From NCBI GenBank assembly GCA_963772975.1, contig CAVYZH010000002.1, forward strand, positions 558,001 to 622,000: 64,000 bases of DNA. Direction: 5' to 3'. A program made the translations under genes and the position numbers. Within the stretch, counting starts at the first letter, position 1. Each line of letters begins with the position of its first letter. Of this stretch, positions 51,075 through 59,835 are shown in pieces. Below the pieces are notes generated by a model that saw only the letters and a program-made list of their open reading frames with translations, searched no databases and had not been told where the DNA came from. This DNA comes from AC-32 sp963772975. GTDB lineage: Bacteria > Actinomycetota > Thermoleophilia > Gaiellales > Gaiellaceae.

Positions 51075-53690
51075 ATGGCTATTGCGGCGCGGTCGGACCT
51101 GCTCGAGCGGGAGGCCGAGCTCGCTGTGCTCGAGGCGTGCCTCTCCGAGGTATGCGGAGGGTCCGGACGTCTCGTGCTCGTCGCAGGCGAGGCGGGGGTC
51201 GGCAAGAGCGCTCTCGTGAGGAGTTTCTGCGCGGACGTTGCGGAGAGCACGCATGTGCTCACGGCTGCGTGCGATCCGCTCTTCATGCCGCGGCCGCTGG
51301 GACCGTTCGTCGACCTCGCGCGGACGATCGGCGGAACGCTCGACGACCTCGTTCGCAGCGGTCCGAACCCATACAACCTCGCGGACTCGCTCGTCGAGGA
51401 GCTCAGGGGGACATCTCCCACGATCGTCGTGCTGGAAGACGTCCACTGGGCGGACGAGGGCACGCTCGACGTCATTCGCTTCGTCGCCGGCAGGATCGAA
51501 CGGCTTGATGCGCTCCTCGTCGCGACCTATCGCGATGACGAGCTCGGCAGGACCCACCCGCTTCGCGTCGTCCTCGGAAGCTTGGCTACGGTTGCCGGGA
51601 TCCGCCGCGTCAGGGTGCGGCCGTTGTCGCGCGGCGCTGTCGGTGTGCTCGCCGATCCGTACTCCACCGACGCCGACGACCTTTACCGGCTTACCTCGGG
51701 GAACCCGTTCTTCGTCACCGAGGTGCTCGCGTCGCTTCCCGATCAGGTGCCGGAGACCGTTCGAGACGCCGTCCTCGCCCGTACCGCGCAGCTCAGCGCT
51801 GACGCAAGGCCGCTCCTCGACGCCCTCTCCGTCCTTCCATCCGGAGCCGACGCAGGCTTGATCGAAGCGCTCGCACGTCCCTCAGCGGATCTTCTTGCCG
51901 ACACCATCGCCTCGGGAATGCTGACGACCCGGAACGGAGTGCTGTCTTTCCGACACGAGCTCGCACGCCTGACGGTGGAGGACGCGGTGCCGCTCGCCCG
52001 CCGGGTCGACCTGCACCGGGCCGCACTCGCAGAGCTTGAGGCAAGGCCCGCCGAGGAACACGACCTGGCGCGACTCGCGCACCACGCCGAGGCGGCGGGC
52101 AACGCCGCTGCGGTGCTCCGGTACGGTCCGCGCGCCGCAGAGCAGGCGTCTGCACTCGGCGCGCACCGGGAGGCCGCAGGTCAGTACAGGCGAACGCTGC
52201 GCTACGCGGACGGGCTCCCCCTCGCGCGACGCGCCTCGCTGCTCGAGGCCTACTCGGGCGAGTGCTACCTGACCGACGAGGCGGACGAAGTAATCGCGGC
52301 ACTCCGATCCGCAGTGGAGGCGTACCGCGCGCTCGGTGACCGCTTGAAGGAGGGTGCGACACTGGGCCGACTGGCGACCACCCTGTGGTGCCCCGGGCGA
52401 GGCGCCGAGGGACGACGGGTCGGGCTCGACTGCGTGACGCTGCTCGAGACGCTCGGCCCAACGACCGAGCTCGCCTACGCCTACGATCGGATGGCCTTCC
52501 TCACGCGTATGAACGCCGATCTCGAAAGCGCAGAAGGCTGGTCGAGCAAGGCCGCGTCCGTCGCCGAAAACGTCGGCGACGCGGACGCCATCGAATGGAC
52601 GAGCGGCGGTCGCGAGCTCCTCGAGGTCGTGTCCGGATCGAGCGCTGCAATCGCGAGCTACCGGCGTCGCGCAGATTTGGCCCGCAGTCACGGGGACGTT
52701 CGCAAGCTCGTGGACATCCTCGACGCGCTCGTGCTCTCGCTGATTCCCTACCACGGGTACACGCTTTCACGCGGACACATCGAGGAGGGTGTCACGCTCA
52801 GCCGCGGATGCGGGAACGAGCTCGCGCACGTGTACCTCCTCGCCCACCGAGCTCGCCTCGAGCTCGACCAGGGGCAGTGGGAAGAAGCCGCCAACACCGC
52901 GGAGTTCGTGCTCGGCGAGCGCCTCGTCTCGACGTTTCCGCGTACGCTCGCGCTGGTCACACTCGCACTCGTGCGGGCGCGGCGCGGCGACCCCGACGTC
53001 TGGACTCTGCTCGACGAGGCGCGCGACCTCGCGGACCCCACCGGCGAGGTCCCACGCATGGCTCCAGTCGCTGCAGCGCGCGGCGAGGCAGCGTGGCTGG
53101 CGGGCCGAAGCGATGCGGTCGCGCAGGAAACCGACACCGTCTTCGGGCGCGCCGTTTCGCGACCGGTGCCCTGGGCGCTCGGCGAGCTCGCCGTCATTCG
53201 GCGGCGCGCCGGAATCGAGGATGCCGTTCCCGAGCGGCTTCCGGAGCCGCACAAGCACCAGATTGCGGGGCGGTGGCAGGAAGCCTCGACCGCGTGGAGC
53301 GAGCTCGGCCACCCTTACGAGGCCGCTCTCGCGCTCGGCGAGGGAGACGAGGCAGCCCAACGACGGGCCCTCGAGGAGCTCCGCTCGCTCGGGGCCAGGC
53401 CGGCTGCCCGGATTGGGGCGCGACGCCTCCGCGAGGCCGGGCTTCGAGGAATACCGGTCGGACCCCGAGCGTCGACGAGAACGAATCCCGCCGGATTGAC
53501 GGCGAGAGAGCTTGAAGTCCTGAGCCTGATGGCCGAGGGGTTGCGGAACGCCGAGATCGCGGAACGGCTGTTCCTCTCGATCCGCACCGTCGACCATCAC
53601 ACGTCCGCCGTGCTGCGCAAGCTCGACGCGAAGACGCGCGGCGAGGCGGTCGCGCGTGCTCAACGGGAGAGCGTGCTCGAGTCCCAGTAG
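51075..53690 (+). CDS. Large LuxR-family transcriptional regulator with AAA ATPase (LAL type)
   Basis: 871 residues from ATG 51075. Walker A GEAGVGKS (38-45) and Walker B VVLEDVHWADE (118-128) define the STAND-like ATPase. The middle 500 residues are helical TPR-like repeats (AGQYRRTLRYADGLPLARRA and others). The C-terminal LuxR helix-turn-helix is LTARELEVLSLMAEGLRNAEI, AERLFLSIRTVDHHTSAVLRK. Such regulators bind a ligand through the repeats and activate transcription. It may control the downstream DUF4242/ScyD/lactonase genes on the same strand. Confidence 0.93.
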   Translation: MAIAARSDLLEREAELAVLEACLSEVCGGSGRLVLVAGEAGVGKSALVRSFCADVAESTHVLTAACDPLFMPRPLGPFVDLARTIGGTLDDLVRSGPNPYNLADSLVEELRGTSPTIVVLEDVHWADEGTLDVIRFVAGRIERLDALLVATYRDDELGRTHPLRVVLGSLATVAGIRRVRVRPLSRGAVGVLADPYSTDADDLYRLTSGNPFFVTEVLASLPDQVPETVRDAVLARTAQLSADARPLLDALSVLPSGADAGLIEALARPSADLLADTIASGMLTTRNGVLSFRHELARLTVEDAVPLARRVDLHRAALAELEARPAEEHDLARLAHHAEAAGNAAAVLRYGPRAAEQASALGAHREAAGQYRRTLRYADGLPLARRASLLEAYSGECYLTDEADEVIAALRSAVEAYRALGDRLKEGATLGRLATTLWCPGRGAEGRRVGLDCVTLLETLGPTTELAYAYDRMAFLTRMNADLESAEGWSSKAASVAENVGDADAIEWTSGGRELLEVVSGSSAAIASYRRRADLARSHGDVRKLVDILDALVLSLIPYHGYTLSRGHIEEGVTLSRGCGNELAHVYLLAHRARLELDQGQWEEAANTAEFVLGERLVSTFPRTLALVTLALVRARRGDPDVWTLLDEARDLADPTGEVPRMAPVAAARGEAAWLAGRSDAVAQETDTVFGRAVSRPVPWALGELAVIRRRAGIEDAVPERLPEPHKHQIAGRWQEASTAWSELGHPYEAALALGEGDEAAQRRALEELRSLGARPAARIGARRLREAGLRGIPVGPRASTRTNPAGLTARELEVLSLMAEGLRNAEIAERLFLSIRTVDHHTSAVLRKLDAKTRGEAVARAQRESVLESQ

Positions 53691-53781
53691 CCGCGTCTCG
53701 AAAACTAGGCGGTCCTGCCGATGTGCCCGCGAAGCGGCATCCCTAGCGTGTACGGCGGTAGGCGTCACAGGAAGGAGCCGG

Positions 53782-54075
53782 GTGCGGACGTTCGTCGTGG
53801 TGCGACGTGGTGCGTGGACGACGCTAGAAGACGTCAATGCGGCACGTCGCCGTGCGGAGCGCGAGCTCGAGCGCTTCGAGGAAGTCGTCCGCTGGCTACG
53901 GAGCTACGAGGTCGAGGAGAGCGACGGAACGATCGGCTCGATCTGTCTGTACGAGGCCGTAAACCCCGAAGCGATCCGGCATCACTCGGCCGCGGCCGCC
54001 CTCCCTGTTGACGAGATCCTGAAGGTCGCCGACGTGGTCGTCGTGCGACCCGACCCGGCCGCAGCAGCGGCCTGA
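53782..54075 (+). CDS. DUF4242 (SCO4226-like) small protein
   Basis: 97 residues from GTG 53782, with GGAAGGAG upstream. A ferredoxin-like fold, possibly nickel-binding as in SCO4226: FVVVRRGAWTTLEDVNAARR, VVRWLRSYEVEESDG, ICLYEAVNPEAIRHHSAAAA and LPVDEILKVADVVVV. It follows the LuxR gene by 91 bases and precedes the ScyD-like gene by 14, so those two are probably co-transcribed. Confidence 0.82.
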   Translation: MRTFVVVRRGAWTTLEDVNAARRRAERELERFEEVVRWLRSYEVEESDGTIGSICLYEAVNPEAIRHHSAAAALPVDEILKVADVVVVRPDPAAAAA

Positions 54076-54089
54076 GAGGTAGGAAGAGC

Positions 54090-55127
54090 ATGGTTACTCG
54101 AGGAAGAATCCTTGCGGGCATCGTTGCCCTTGCCGCGATGATCGTCCCGCTCGCCGCGAGCGCGGCGAGTCCAAGCGCGGCTCCCGGGACGCCGAAGCTG
54201 TTCGCGAGCCTGGCCGGCGGAGCAGCCTCGGGCAGCGCGATCGGGCCGGGCGGGGCACTGTACGTACCGCAGCCCGCACCGGCGAGATCTGGCGCATCGA
54301 CCCGCGGAGCGGCGCGAAGACGCTCTACGCAGCGGGCTGCCCACCCGGTTCCCCGTGCTCCCGTTCGGTGGTGTCATGGACGTCGCGTTCATGGGATCGA
54401 AGGCGTATGCGCTGGTCAGCGTGGTCGGATCCAAATTCCCGGACGACCTCGTCTCATGTCATCCCGGGAATCGGCATCTAGCGCATCGACGGGCCGACGA
54501 GCGCGACCGTCGTCGCAGACATCGGCGCGTTCGCATGCGCGAACCCGCCGCCCCCGACCTTCCCGATCGTGGTGCCGACGGGCGTGCAGTACGCGCTCGA
54601 GCCGTTCCGCGGCGGCTTCCTCGTCACCGACGGGCACCACAACCGAGTCCTCTACGCGACGCTCGACGGCAACGTGTCGGTCTCCGCAGTTCGGGGACGC
54701 GGTCCCGACCGGCCTCGCAGTCTCGGGCAACACGGTGTACCTGGCCGAGGCAGGTCCCGTCCCGCACCTGCCGCAGAACGGCAAGATCGTCTCGTTCACG
54801 CCTGGAGCGTCGACTACAACCGACGTCGCGGCCGGTGCTCGTCTGGCCGTCGACGTGGAGTTCGGTCGCGGACGCACGCTGTTCGCGCTCTCGCAGGGCC
54901 ACTTCACGTGCCCGGACCCGAACGACTGCGCGAGCGCGGCCGGGTCTCCTGCAGATCCGAACACGGGCGCTCTGCTGCGAGCAAAGGCGGACGGTACGTT
55001 CACGACCGTCGCCAACGGGCTCAATCAGCCGAGCTCGGTCGAGATCATCGGGAACACGGCCTACGTCGTCACGCTCGGCGGCGAGGTCTGGAAGATCGAC
55101 GACATCGCGAGCCCTCCCTACGGCTAA
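54090..55127 (+). pseudogene. ScyD/ScyE-family secreted beta-propeller protein, four frameshifts
   Basis: A signal peptide (GRILAGIVALAAMIVPLAASAAS) starts the chain. Frame changes near 54275, 54335, 54475 and 54690 break it. The pieces join as RTGEIWRIDPRSGAKTLYAA, PFGGVMDVAFMGSKAYALV, ANPPPPTFPIVVPTGVQYAL, FGDAVPTGLAVSGNTVYLAE and NGLNQPSSVEIIGNTAYVVT. This is an NHL-like propeller with homology throughout. Four indels in one kb are more than elsewhere in the window, so true pseudogenisation is likely, though sequence error cannot be excluded. Confidence 0.8.
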
Positions 55128-55142
55128 CGACACGTAACGCGC

Positions 55143-55184
55143 GAGGCGCCCGGCCAGGCACAGGAAGCCGAAGCCTGGCGCCTC
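55143..55184 (+). terminator. Hairpin after the ScyD-like gene
   Basis: GAGGCG and CCAGGC pair with GCCTGG and CGCCTC across a 5-base bulge and a 13-base loop, giving 12 pairs. It lies 15 bases after the stop; no T-run. Probable terminator. Confidence 0.55.
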
Positions 55185-55266
55185 CGCGCCCTCAGCAGAT
55201 GAGTTCCGTCCCCGAGCGCAGTCTCAACACCGAGGCCGATCCACAACCAGCGATCTGGAGGACCAG

Positions 55267-55878
55267 ATGCCCAACCAGGGTCACACTGGCGTTCCCAAGC
55301 TCTCTGCCAACGCGATTACGGCTCACCTCGCGGCCACCTTCGCGGGCTTACCCGTCTACGTGCACACGATCGAGCATGCCGACGGCGTCGTTCTCGTCGA
55401 CACCGGCATGATCGACTCGACGCCGGAGCTCGACGAGGAAGGCGCACCGGTGCCGATGCCGGAGAACATCCCCCGAGACGTCGTGTGCGTCATCAACACC
55501 CACCTTCACTTCGACCACTGCGGCGGCAATCGCCTGTTTCCCGGCGTGCCGATCCACGTTCAGAGGCTCGAGCTGCAAGCGCCTTATGACCCGCCCGAAT
55601 GGGTCGACTTCCCGGGTGCGACCTACGTCGAGCACGACGGCGAGGCGGAGGTGCTCCCCGGCATCCGGCTGCTGCCGACGCCCGGCCACACAAACGGCCA
55701 CCAGAGCGTCCTTGTCGACACGCCCGACGGGCTCGTCGTCATCGGCGGCGACGTCGCGTACACGTACGACGAACTCGGGAGCGGCGCGACCGAGGGACAG
55801 CGGCGCGTGCTCGCCCTAGCCGCTCCAACGTGGCTCACGCACGCGGAAGGTGGGCCGAAAGTTCCCCGCCCGAACTAG
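55267..55878 (+). CDS. Metallo-beta-lactamase fold hydrolase (lactonase-like)
   Basis: 203 residues. The zinc site HLHFDH is at 79-84 (INTHLHFDHCGGN), the second site has LPTPGHTNGHQSV and GGDVAYTYDE. The order and spacing fit N-acyl-homoserine-lactonase-like enzymes. An N-terminal Ser/Ala-rich start, VYVHTIEHADGVVLVDTGM, is typical. It may open a lactone or hydrolyse a thioester; no quorum-sensing synthase is present. GAGGACC precedes ATG 55267. The C-terminus is shorter than in AiiA-like enzymes. Confidence 0.88.
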   Translation: MPNQGHTGVPKLSANAITAHLAATFAGLPVYVHTIEHADGVVLVDTGMIDSTPELDEEGAPVPMPENIPRDVVCVINTHLHFDHCGGNRLFPGVPIHVQRLELQAPYDPPEWVDFPGATYVEHDGEAEVLPGIRLLPTPGHTNGHQSVLVDTPDGLVVIGGDVAYTYDELGSGATEGQRRVLALAAPTWLTHAEGGPKVPRPN

Positions 55879-55995
55879 GACGACGCGAGCCGGAGCGCGG
55901 TTCTCGAGACCATCTTGCGGCGGATGCGCGGGATTCGCGATGGCTGCGTGCGCACCCGGCCCTTCGCTCGAATGCTGGCGGGCTAGGCTGAGTTG

Positions 55996-56565
55996 GTGGT
56001 CGGATCGGGGTACACGATTAAGGCTCTCGATGAGTCGAGCTGGGATGCGTTCGCCAGGCTGGTCGAGGAGAATAACGGCGTCTTCGGGGGTTGCTGGTGC
56101 ATGGGCTTTCATCCGGATGACAGCCGCGACACGGCGTTGAACCGGGAACGCAAGCTCGCACGGGTGCGGACAGGCAGGGCACATGCGGCCCTCGTGTTCG
56201 ATCGCGACGACTGTGTGGGTTGGTGCCAGTTCGGGGCGCCGGACGAGGTGCCGAAGATCAAGAACCGCGCCGCCTACGAGAAGAGCCTCACGACCTTGCC
56301 GGACTGGCGGATCGCCTGCAACTTCGTCGGTAAGGGGCACCGGCGCCAGGGCGTCGCCACCGCGGCGCTCGCCGGGGCGCTCGATCTGATCGCCTCTCTC
56401 GGCGGCGGCAAGGTAGAGGGCTATCCCGAGGGCGCGGGTTCGGTTCCGGCCAGCTTCCTCTTCAACGGCGCCCTGTCGACCTACGAACAGCTGGGATTCG
56501 TCCGCGAACGCAAGATCGGCAAGCACCGCTGGGTGGTCACCAAAGTCGTGAAGCCAACGTCGTAG
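55996..56565 (+). CDS. GNAT family N-acetyltransferase, paralogue of 39919
   Basis: 189 residues from GTG 55996 (TTG 55993 in frame). It shares with the protein at 39919 the N-terminal NNGVFGGCWCMGFHPDD, GRAHAALVFDRDDCVGWCQF and PEG-to-F segments. The acetyl-CoA loop is GKGHRRQGVATAALAGAL. The two genes, 16 kb apart, are clear paralogues within the same accessory region. Confidence 0.88.
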   Translation: MVGSGYTIKALDESSWDAFARLVEENNGVFGGCWCMGFHPDDSRDTALNRERKLARVRTGRAHAALVFDRDDCVGWCQFGAPDEVPKIKNRAAYEKSLTTLPDWRIACNFVGKGHRRQGVATAALAGALDLIASLGGGKVEGYPEGAGSVPASFLFNGALSTYEQLGFVRERKIGKHRWVVTKVVKPTS

Positions 56566-56588
56566 TACGAACTCGAGCGTCTGCCAGG

Positions 56589-57120
56589 ATGCCCGACATG
56601 ACCAAGGTCCAGTACTTCACCGCTTGCACTATCGACGGTTACATCGCAGACGAGAACAACTCACTCGACTGGCTGTTCGAGGTCCCTCACGATGAGGACG
56701 ATGCGTATTGGGACCAGTGGTTTCCGTCCGTCGGCGGGCTAGCCATGGGTGCGACCACGTACGAATGGATGGTCGAGCGGGACCAGATGATCGAGCGGCC
56801 GGAGCACTGGCGTCGCTATTACGGCGACCGGCCAGGCTGGGTCTTCACCCACCGGGACCTTCCGCTGATTCCGGGCGTCGATATCGCCCTGGTCGAAGGG
56901 GACGTCGGTCAAGCCTACGCGGAGATGACGAAGAGGCTCTCCGGCGCCAACCTTTGGGTGGTTGGAGGTGGCGAGCTCGTCGGGCAGTCGACGACGCCGG
57001 TCTGCTCGACGAGATCATCCTGGGAATGACTCCCGTGACGCTCGGCGGTGGGGCGCCGCTGACCCTGCTCCCGCCAGCTATTGACGGTTCGCCCGCGGGA
57101 CCGGACCACTGCCCAGGCGA
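56589..57120 (+). pseudogene. RibD-C/DHFR-like reductase, frameshifted end
   Basis: VQYFTACTIDGYIADENNSL, then GGLAMGATTYEWM, VFTHRDLPLIPGVDIALVEG and LWVVGGGELVG are normal for about 135 residues. At about 56992 one base is missing: the expected GQFDDAGLLDEI continues in the next frame (DDAGLLDEIILGMTPVTLGG). A second slip near 57070 would recover the C-terminal tail (TVRPRDRTTAQASVKRL). It is either a decayed gene or two errors. It is closely related to no other copy here. Confidence 0.78.
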
Positions 57121-57123
57121 GCG

Positions 57124-57525
57124 TCAAGCGGCTGGCGGCTGGCGGTCCCCGTGGAAGACCGCTTCGACGTTGTTCCCGTCCGGGTCGATGACGAACGCTG
57201 CGTAATACCCGTCGTGGTACTGCGGGCGAAGACCCGGCGCGCCGTTGTCGCGGCCGCCGGCTTCGACAGCGGCGCGGTGGAACTTGTCAACGGTGGCTCG
57301 GTCGGCTGCGGCGAAGGCCACATGAACGGGAGCGGCCGGAGGTTCCCCTTCCCCGATCCAGAAATCTCCACCGCCCTCGATGGCGAACCCAGGTCCCTGC
57401 GAGCTCTCCACTACCTTCACTCCGAACGGCTCGAGGGCCTGCTCGTAGAAGGTGCGGCTCCGTCTCAGGTCACGTACTCGCAGGGCCAAGTGGTCGATGA
57501 GGGGAAGCTTCACGGGCAACGACAC
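57124..57525 (-). CDS. VOC (glyoxalase/bleomycin-resistance fold) protein
   Basis: 133 residues from GTG 57525. Two VOC modules: LIDHLALRVRDLRRSRTFYE (first metal His), then VHVAFAAADRATVDKFHRAA and GYYAAFVIDPDGNNVEAVFH with the C-terminal Glu ligand. Typical of small dioxygenase- or glutathione-transferase-like members; substrate unknown. The frame is open to 57627 but would run across repeat copy 14. Confidence 0.88.
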   Translation of the reverse strand: MSLPVKLPLIDHLALRVRDLRRSRTFYEQALEPFGVKVVESSQGPGFAIEGGGDFWIGEGEPPAAPVHVAFAAADRATVDKFHRAAVEAGGRDNGAPGLRPQYHDGYYAAFVIDPDGNNVEAVFHGDRQPPAA

Positions 57526-57551
57526 GCCCTCTACTTTAGGGCGCGGTCTCC

Positions 57552-57583
57552 GGGGACATTCCAGATCACTGGGGCAATCAAGC
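57552..57583 (+). repeat. Dispersed intergenic repeat, copy 14 (outlier position)
   Basis: GGGGACATTCCAGATCACT, then GGGGCAATCAAGCG. It lies 8.1 kb from the main group, between two same-strand genes, and keeps only the first half well. Confidence 0.6.
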
Positions 57584-57598
57584 GTCCGGACAACTCGG

Positions 57599-58000
57599 CT
57601 AGTCAGCCCACCAGTCGCGCTGGCCATCGACGTCTTCGCGCGGATCCTCGCCGAGGTTGGGCGCGCCGATGACGAGGATCTCGAGACCCTCTGGCCCGGC
57701 CTCGTAGCCTCGCCACGTGCCGGGCGGGACGCGCACCGCGTCCCATTCCTTGAGCTCGACGATCTCGTCGTCGACCTTCATCCGCCCGCTGCCGCGCAGG
57801 ACCACGTACACCTCCTCTTGCTTCACGTGCGTGTGGCCGTACGGAAAGCGATAGCCGGGCGGGACGCGCTGGTAGCTCAGGGCGGATTTTTCGAGCTCGA
57901 GCGCCCTGGTCGCCGCGCGGAACTCCAGGTCCGGCGCGCCGTCGAACCTAGGGCCGATGTCCTCGAGATCCTCCTTGATGTTGCTGAGCGTGAACGGCAC
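57599..58000 (-). CDS. Cupin-domain protein
   Basis: 133 residues from GTG 58000. A single double-stranded beta-helix: GHTHVKQEEVYVVLRGSGRM (metal His, His, Glu), then WDAVRVPPGTWRGYEAGPEG. The N-terminal LSNIKEDLEDIGPRFD and the acidic C-tail are usual in small regulatory or isomerase cupins. Function unknown. It is a neighbour of the VOC gene on the same strand, separated by repeat copy 14. Confidence 0.87.
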   Translation of the reverse strand: MPFTLSNIKEDLEDIGPRFDGAPDLEFRAATRALELEKSALSYQRVPPGYRFPYGHTHVKQEEVYVVLRGSGRMKVDDEIVELKEWDAVRVPPGTWRGYEAGPEGLEILVIGAPNLGEDPREDVDGQRDWWAD

Positions 58001-58094
58001 GGCGCAATCCTATGGCTCTGCTCCGGTTAGCTCACGTGCTCGATGTCGTCTGGAAGCCCCAGCCACAAGTGTCTCCGCTCCTCACCCCAACGCA

Positions 58095-58122
58095 GGGCTC
58101 GCCCCGGCGCCAGGGCGAGCCC
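58095..58122 (-). terminator. Hairpin downstream of the PepSY-like gene
   Basis: Perfect 10-bp stem GGGCTCGCCC / GGGCGAGCCC with an 8-base loop, 15 bases beyond the stop of the minus-strand gene at 58137. Likely its terminator. Confidence 0.65.
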
Positions 58123-58136
58123 GTCTGGGACGCGGG

Positions 58137-58601
58137 CTAGGCGCTCGCGCCGCTCGAGGACGGCTGCGGACGGCCGGGCCGTGCTGGCATGCCCGACTCG
58201 ACGCTCACGACCTCGAACTGCTTGCTCACGTAGACCGTGACCGGCGACCCATCGGCCTTGACCATGTGGGCCTCGTAGGCCGAGTTGCCGTCGGCGTCGG
58301 TCTCGACGCGGACGATCGTCCCGCCGGGCACCTTGGCCTTGGCGAGAGCCGTCACCTTGCTCAGCGCGTCACCGGTCAGCGGCGTCTCGTCGCTCCGCTG
58401 CCGGCCCCACGACTGCCCCCCGCTGGGGGCGGCGGCCGGGCCGCTCGCGGCGAACTGCGGTGCGCTCGACGCGGACGAGCCGTTCGAGCTCGACCCGCTC
58501 GCCGCGCTCGCGATCCCGTAGGTCCCGGCGGTGATCCCGAACGCGAGGGCCGCAAGCACGACGATCCGCTCCGGCGTCCAGCGCTTGACGTTGCCGTTCA
58601 T
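58137..58601 (-). CDS. Secreted/anchored protein with PepSY-like domain
   Basis: 154 residues from ATG 58601, which has a perfect AAAGGAGGTGA ribosome site. An N-terminal hydrophobic segment (RIVVLAALAFGITAGTYGIASA) is followed by a Ser/Ala/Gly/Gln-rich linker. A PepSY-like unit follows (LTGDALSKVTALAKAKVPGG, VRVETDADGNSAYEAHMVKA, VTVYVSKQFEVVSVE). Such domains inhibit or hold proteases outside the membrane. Divergent to the cyclophilin gene across 104 bases. Confidence 0.82.
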   Translation of the reverse strand: MNGNVKRWTPERIVVLAALAFGITAGTYGIASAASGSSSNGSSASSAPQFAASGPAAAPSGGQSWGRQRSDETPLTGDALSKVTALAKAKVPGGTIVRVETDADGNSAYEAHMVKADGSPVTVYVSKQFEVVSVESGMPARPGRPQPSSSGASA

Positions 58602-58704
58602 CGCTTCACCTCCTTTCGGTCGACTACAGGGCCAACTTCGCAACCGAAGCTGAACGGGGCCTGTGAGCCGCCTGAAGAGTCCGTAAGAGCTAGGGTGCAG
58701 CCAG

Positions 58705-59166
58705 ATGAGCGCCGCCACGCTGCACACCAACCACGGGGCGATCGAGGTCGAGCTCTTCGACGACGATGCGCCCAAGACCGTCGAAAACTTCCGCAAGCTC
58801 GCCGGCGACGGCTTTTACGAAGGTGTTGTTTTCCACCGCGTGATCCCGGACTTCATGATCCAAGGCGGCGACCCGACGGGCACCGGCATGGGCGGCCCGG
58901 GCTACACGTTCGAGGACGAGTTCAACGACCACAAGATCGAGCGCGGCGCGCTCGCGATGGCCAACGCCGGCCCGAACACGAACGGCAGCCAGTTCTTCAT
59001 CGTCACGACCGGCGCGGCGCCCTGGCTCGACGGCAAGCACACGGTCTTCGGCAAGGTCACCGGCGGCATGGACGCCGTCGACTCGATCGAGAAGACCGAC
59101 ACCGACGCGAACGACAAGCCGCGCGAGCCGGCCGTGATCGAGCGCGTCGAGCTCACCGAGCCCTAA
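58705..59166 (+). CDS. Peptidyl-prolyl cis-trans isomerase (cyclophilin)
   Basis: 153 residues, cytosolic. VFHRVIPDFMIQGGDPTGTG holds the catalytic Arg and Phe-x-Gln core, FEDEFNDHKIERGALAMANAGP and NGSQFFIVTT follow, and WLDGKHTVFGKVTGGMD closes the site. All catalytic residues are kept. The stop overlaps the convergent DedA stop by 4 bases. Confidence 0.96.
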   Translation: MSAATLHTNHGAIEVELFDDDAPKTVENFRKLAGDGFYEGVVFHRVIPDFMIQGGDPTGTGMGGPGYTFEDEFNDHKIERGALAMANAGPNTNGSQFFIVTTGAAPWLDGKHTVFGKVTGGMDAVDSIEKTDTDANDKPREPAVIERVELTEP

Positions 59167-59762
59167 GCCGCGCGCCGGCGCCGCTGGTACCAGCGGACGA
59201 GCTCGACCGTGCCGGTGACCGCAAAGGCGATCGCGAACGCGAGCAGCAGGCCCTTCCACGGCTGCGCCTCGAACGTGTGGCCGCCGACATAGCCAAGCAG
59301 CGATGCGTAAAGCGCCCAGGTCGTGGCGGCGATCGCATCGAAGAGGACGAAGCGGCGCCACGGGTAGCCGAGCGTCCCGCAGCTGAGCGTGACGACGGTG
59401 CGGCCGGCGGGAATGAAGCGTGCGATCACGATCAGCTCACCGCCGCGCTCCTCGATCTGACGGTGAGCCCACGCGACTCGCTCCCTGGCCTTCTCGCCGT
59501 CGAAGAACCGCTTCTCGACCCGTGTCCCGTAGCGGCGGCCGATCCAGTACGAGGTGTTGTCGCCGGCGAAGGCGCCGGTCGCGGCGAAGAGGATCACGAG
59601 CGGCAGACTGAGCTTGCCGGAGGACGCAAGGACCCCGGCGGTGATGACCGAGGTCTCGCTGGGCACGATCGGTATAAGTGCGTCCAGGAAGGCGAGCACG
59701 AACAGGATCGCGTAGGCCCAACCGGACGCATTCGCTACAAGGTCCGTGAAGTGCTGGAACAC
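59163..59762 (-). CDS. DedA/SNARE-associated membrane protein
   Basis: 199 residues with about five helices. The family motif FAGDNTSYWIGRRYG, then RVEKRFFDGEKARERVAWAHRQIEERGGELIVIARFIPAGRTVV is intact, with the essential Glu, Asp and Arg. Members recycle or flip undecaprenyl phosphate and phospholipids. GTG 59762 start. Confidence 0.93.
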   Translation of the reverse strand: MFQHFTDLVANASGWAYAILFVLAFLDALIPIVPSETSVITAGVLASSGKLSLPLVILFAATGAFAGDNTSYWIGRRYGTRVEKRFFDGEKARERVAWAHRQIEERGGELIVIARFIPAGRTVVTLSCGTLGYPWRRFVLFDAIAATTWALYASLLGYVGGHTFEAQPWKGLLLAFAIAFAVTGTVELVRWYQRRRRAA

Positions 59763-59835
59763 GAACGGCGGACCCTATGGGTTTGGGTCCAGGGCCTCGC
59801 GGTAGGAGACCCGTGACTTCGAAGAAAGGACTGGG

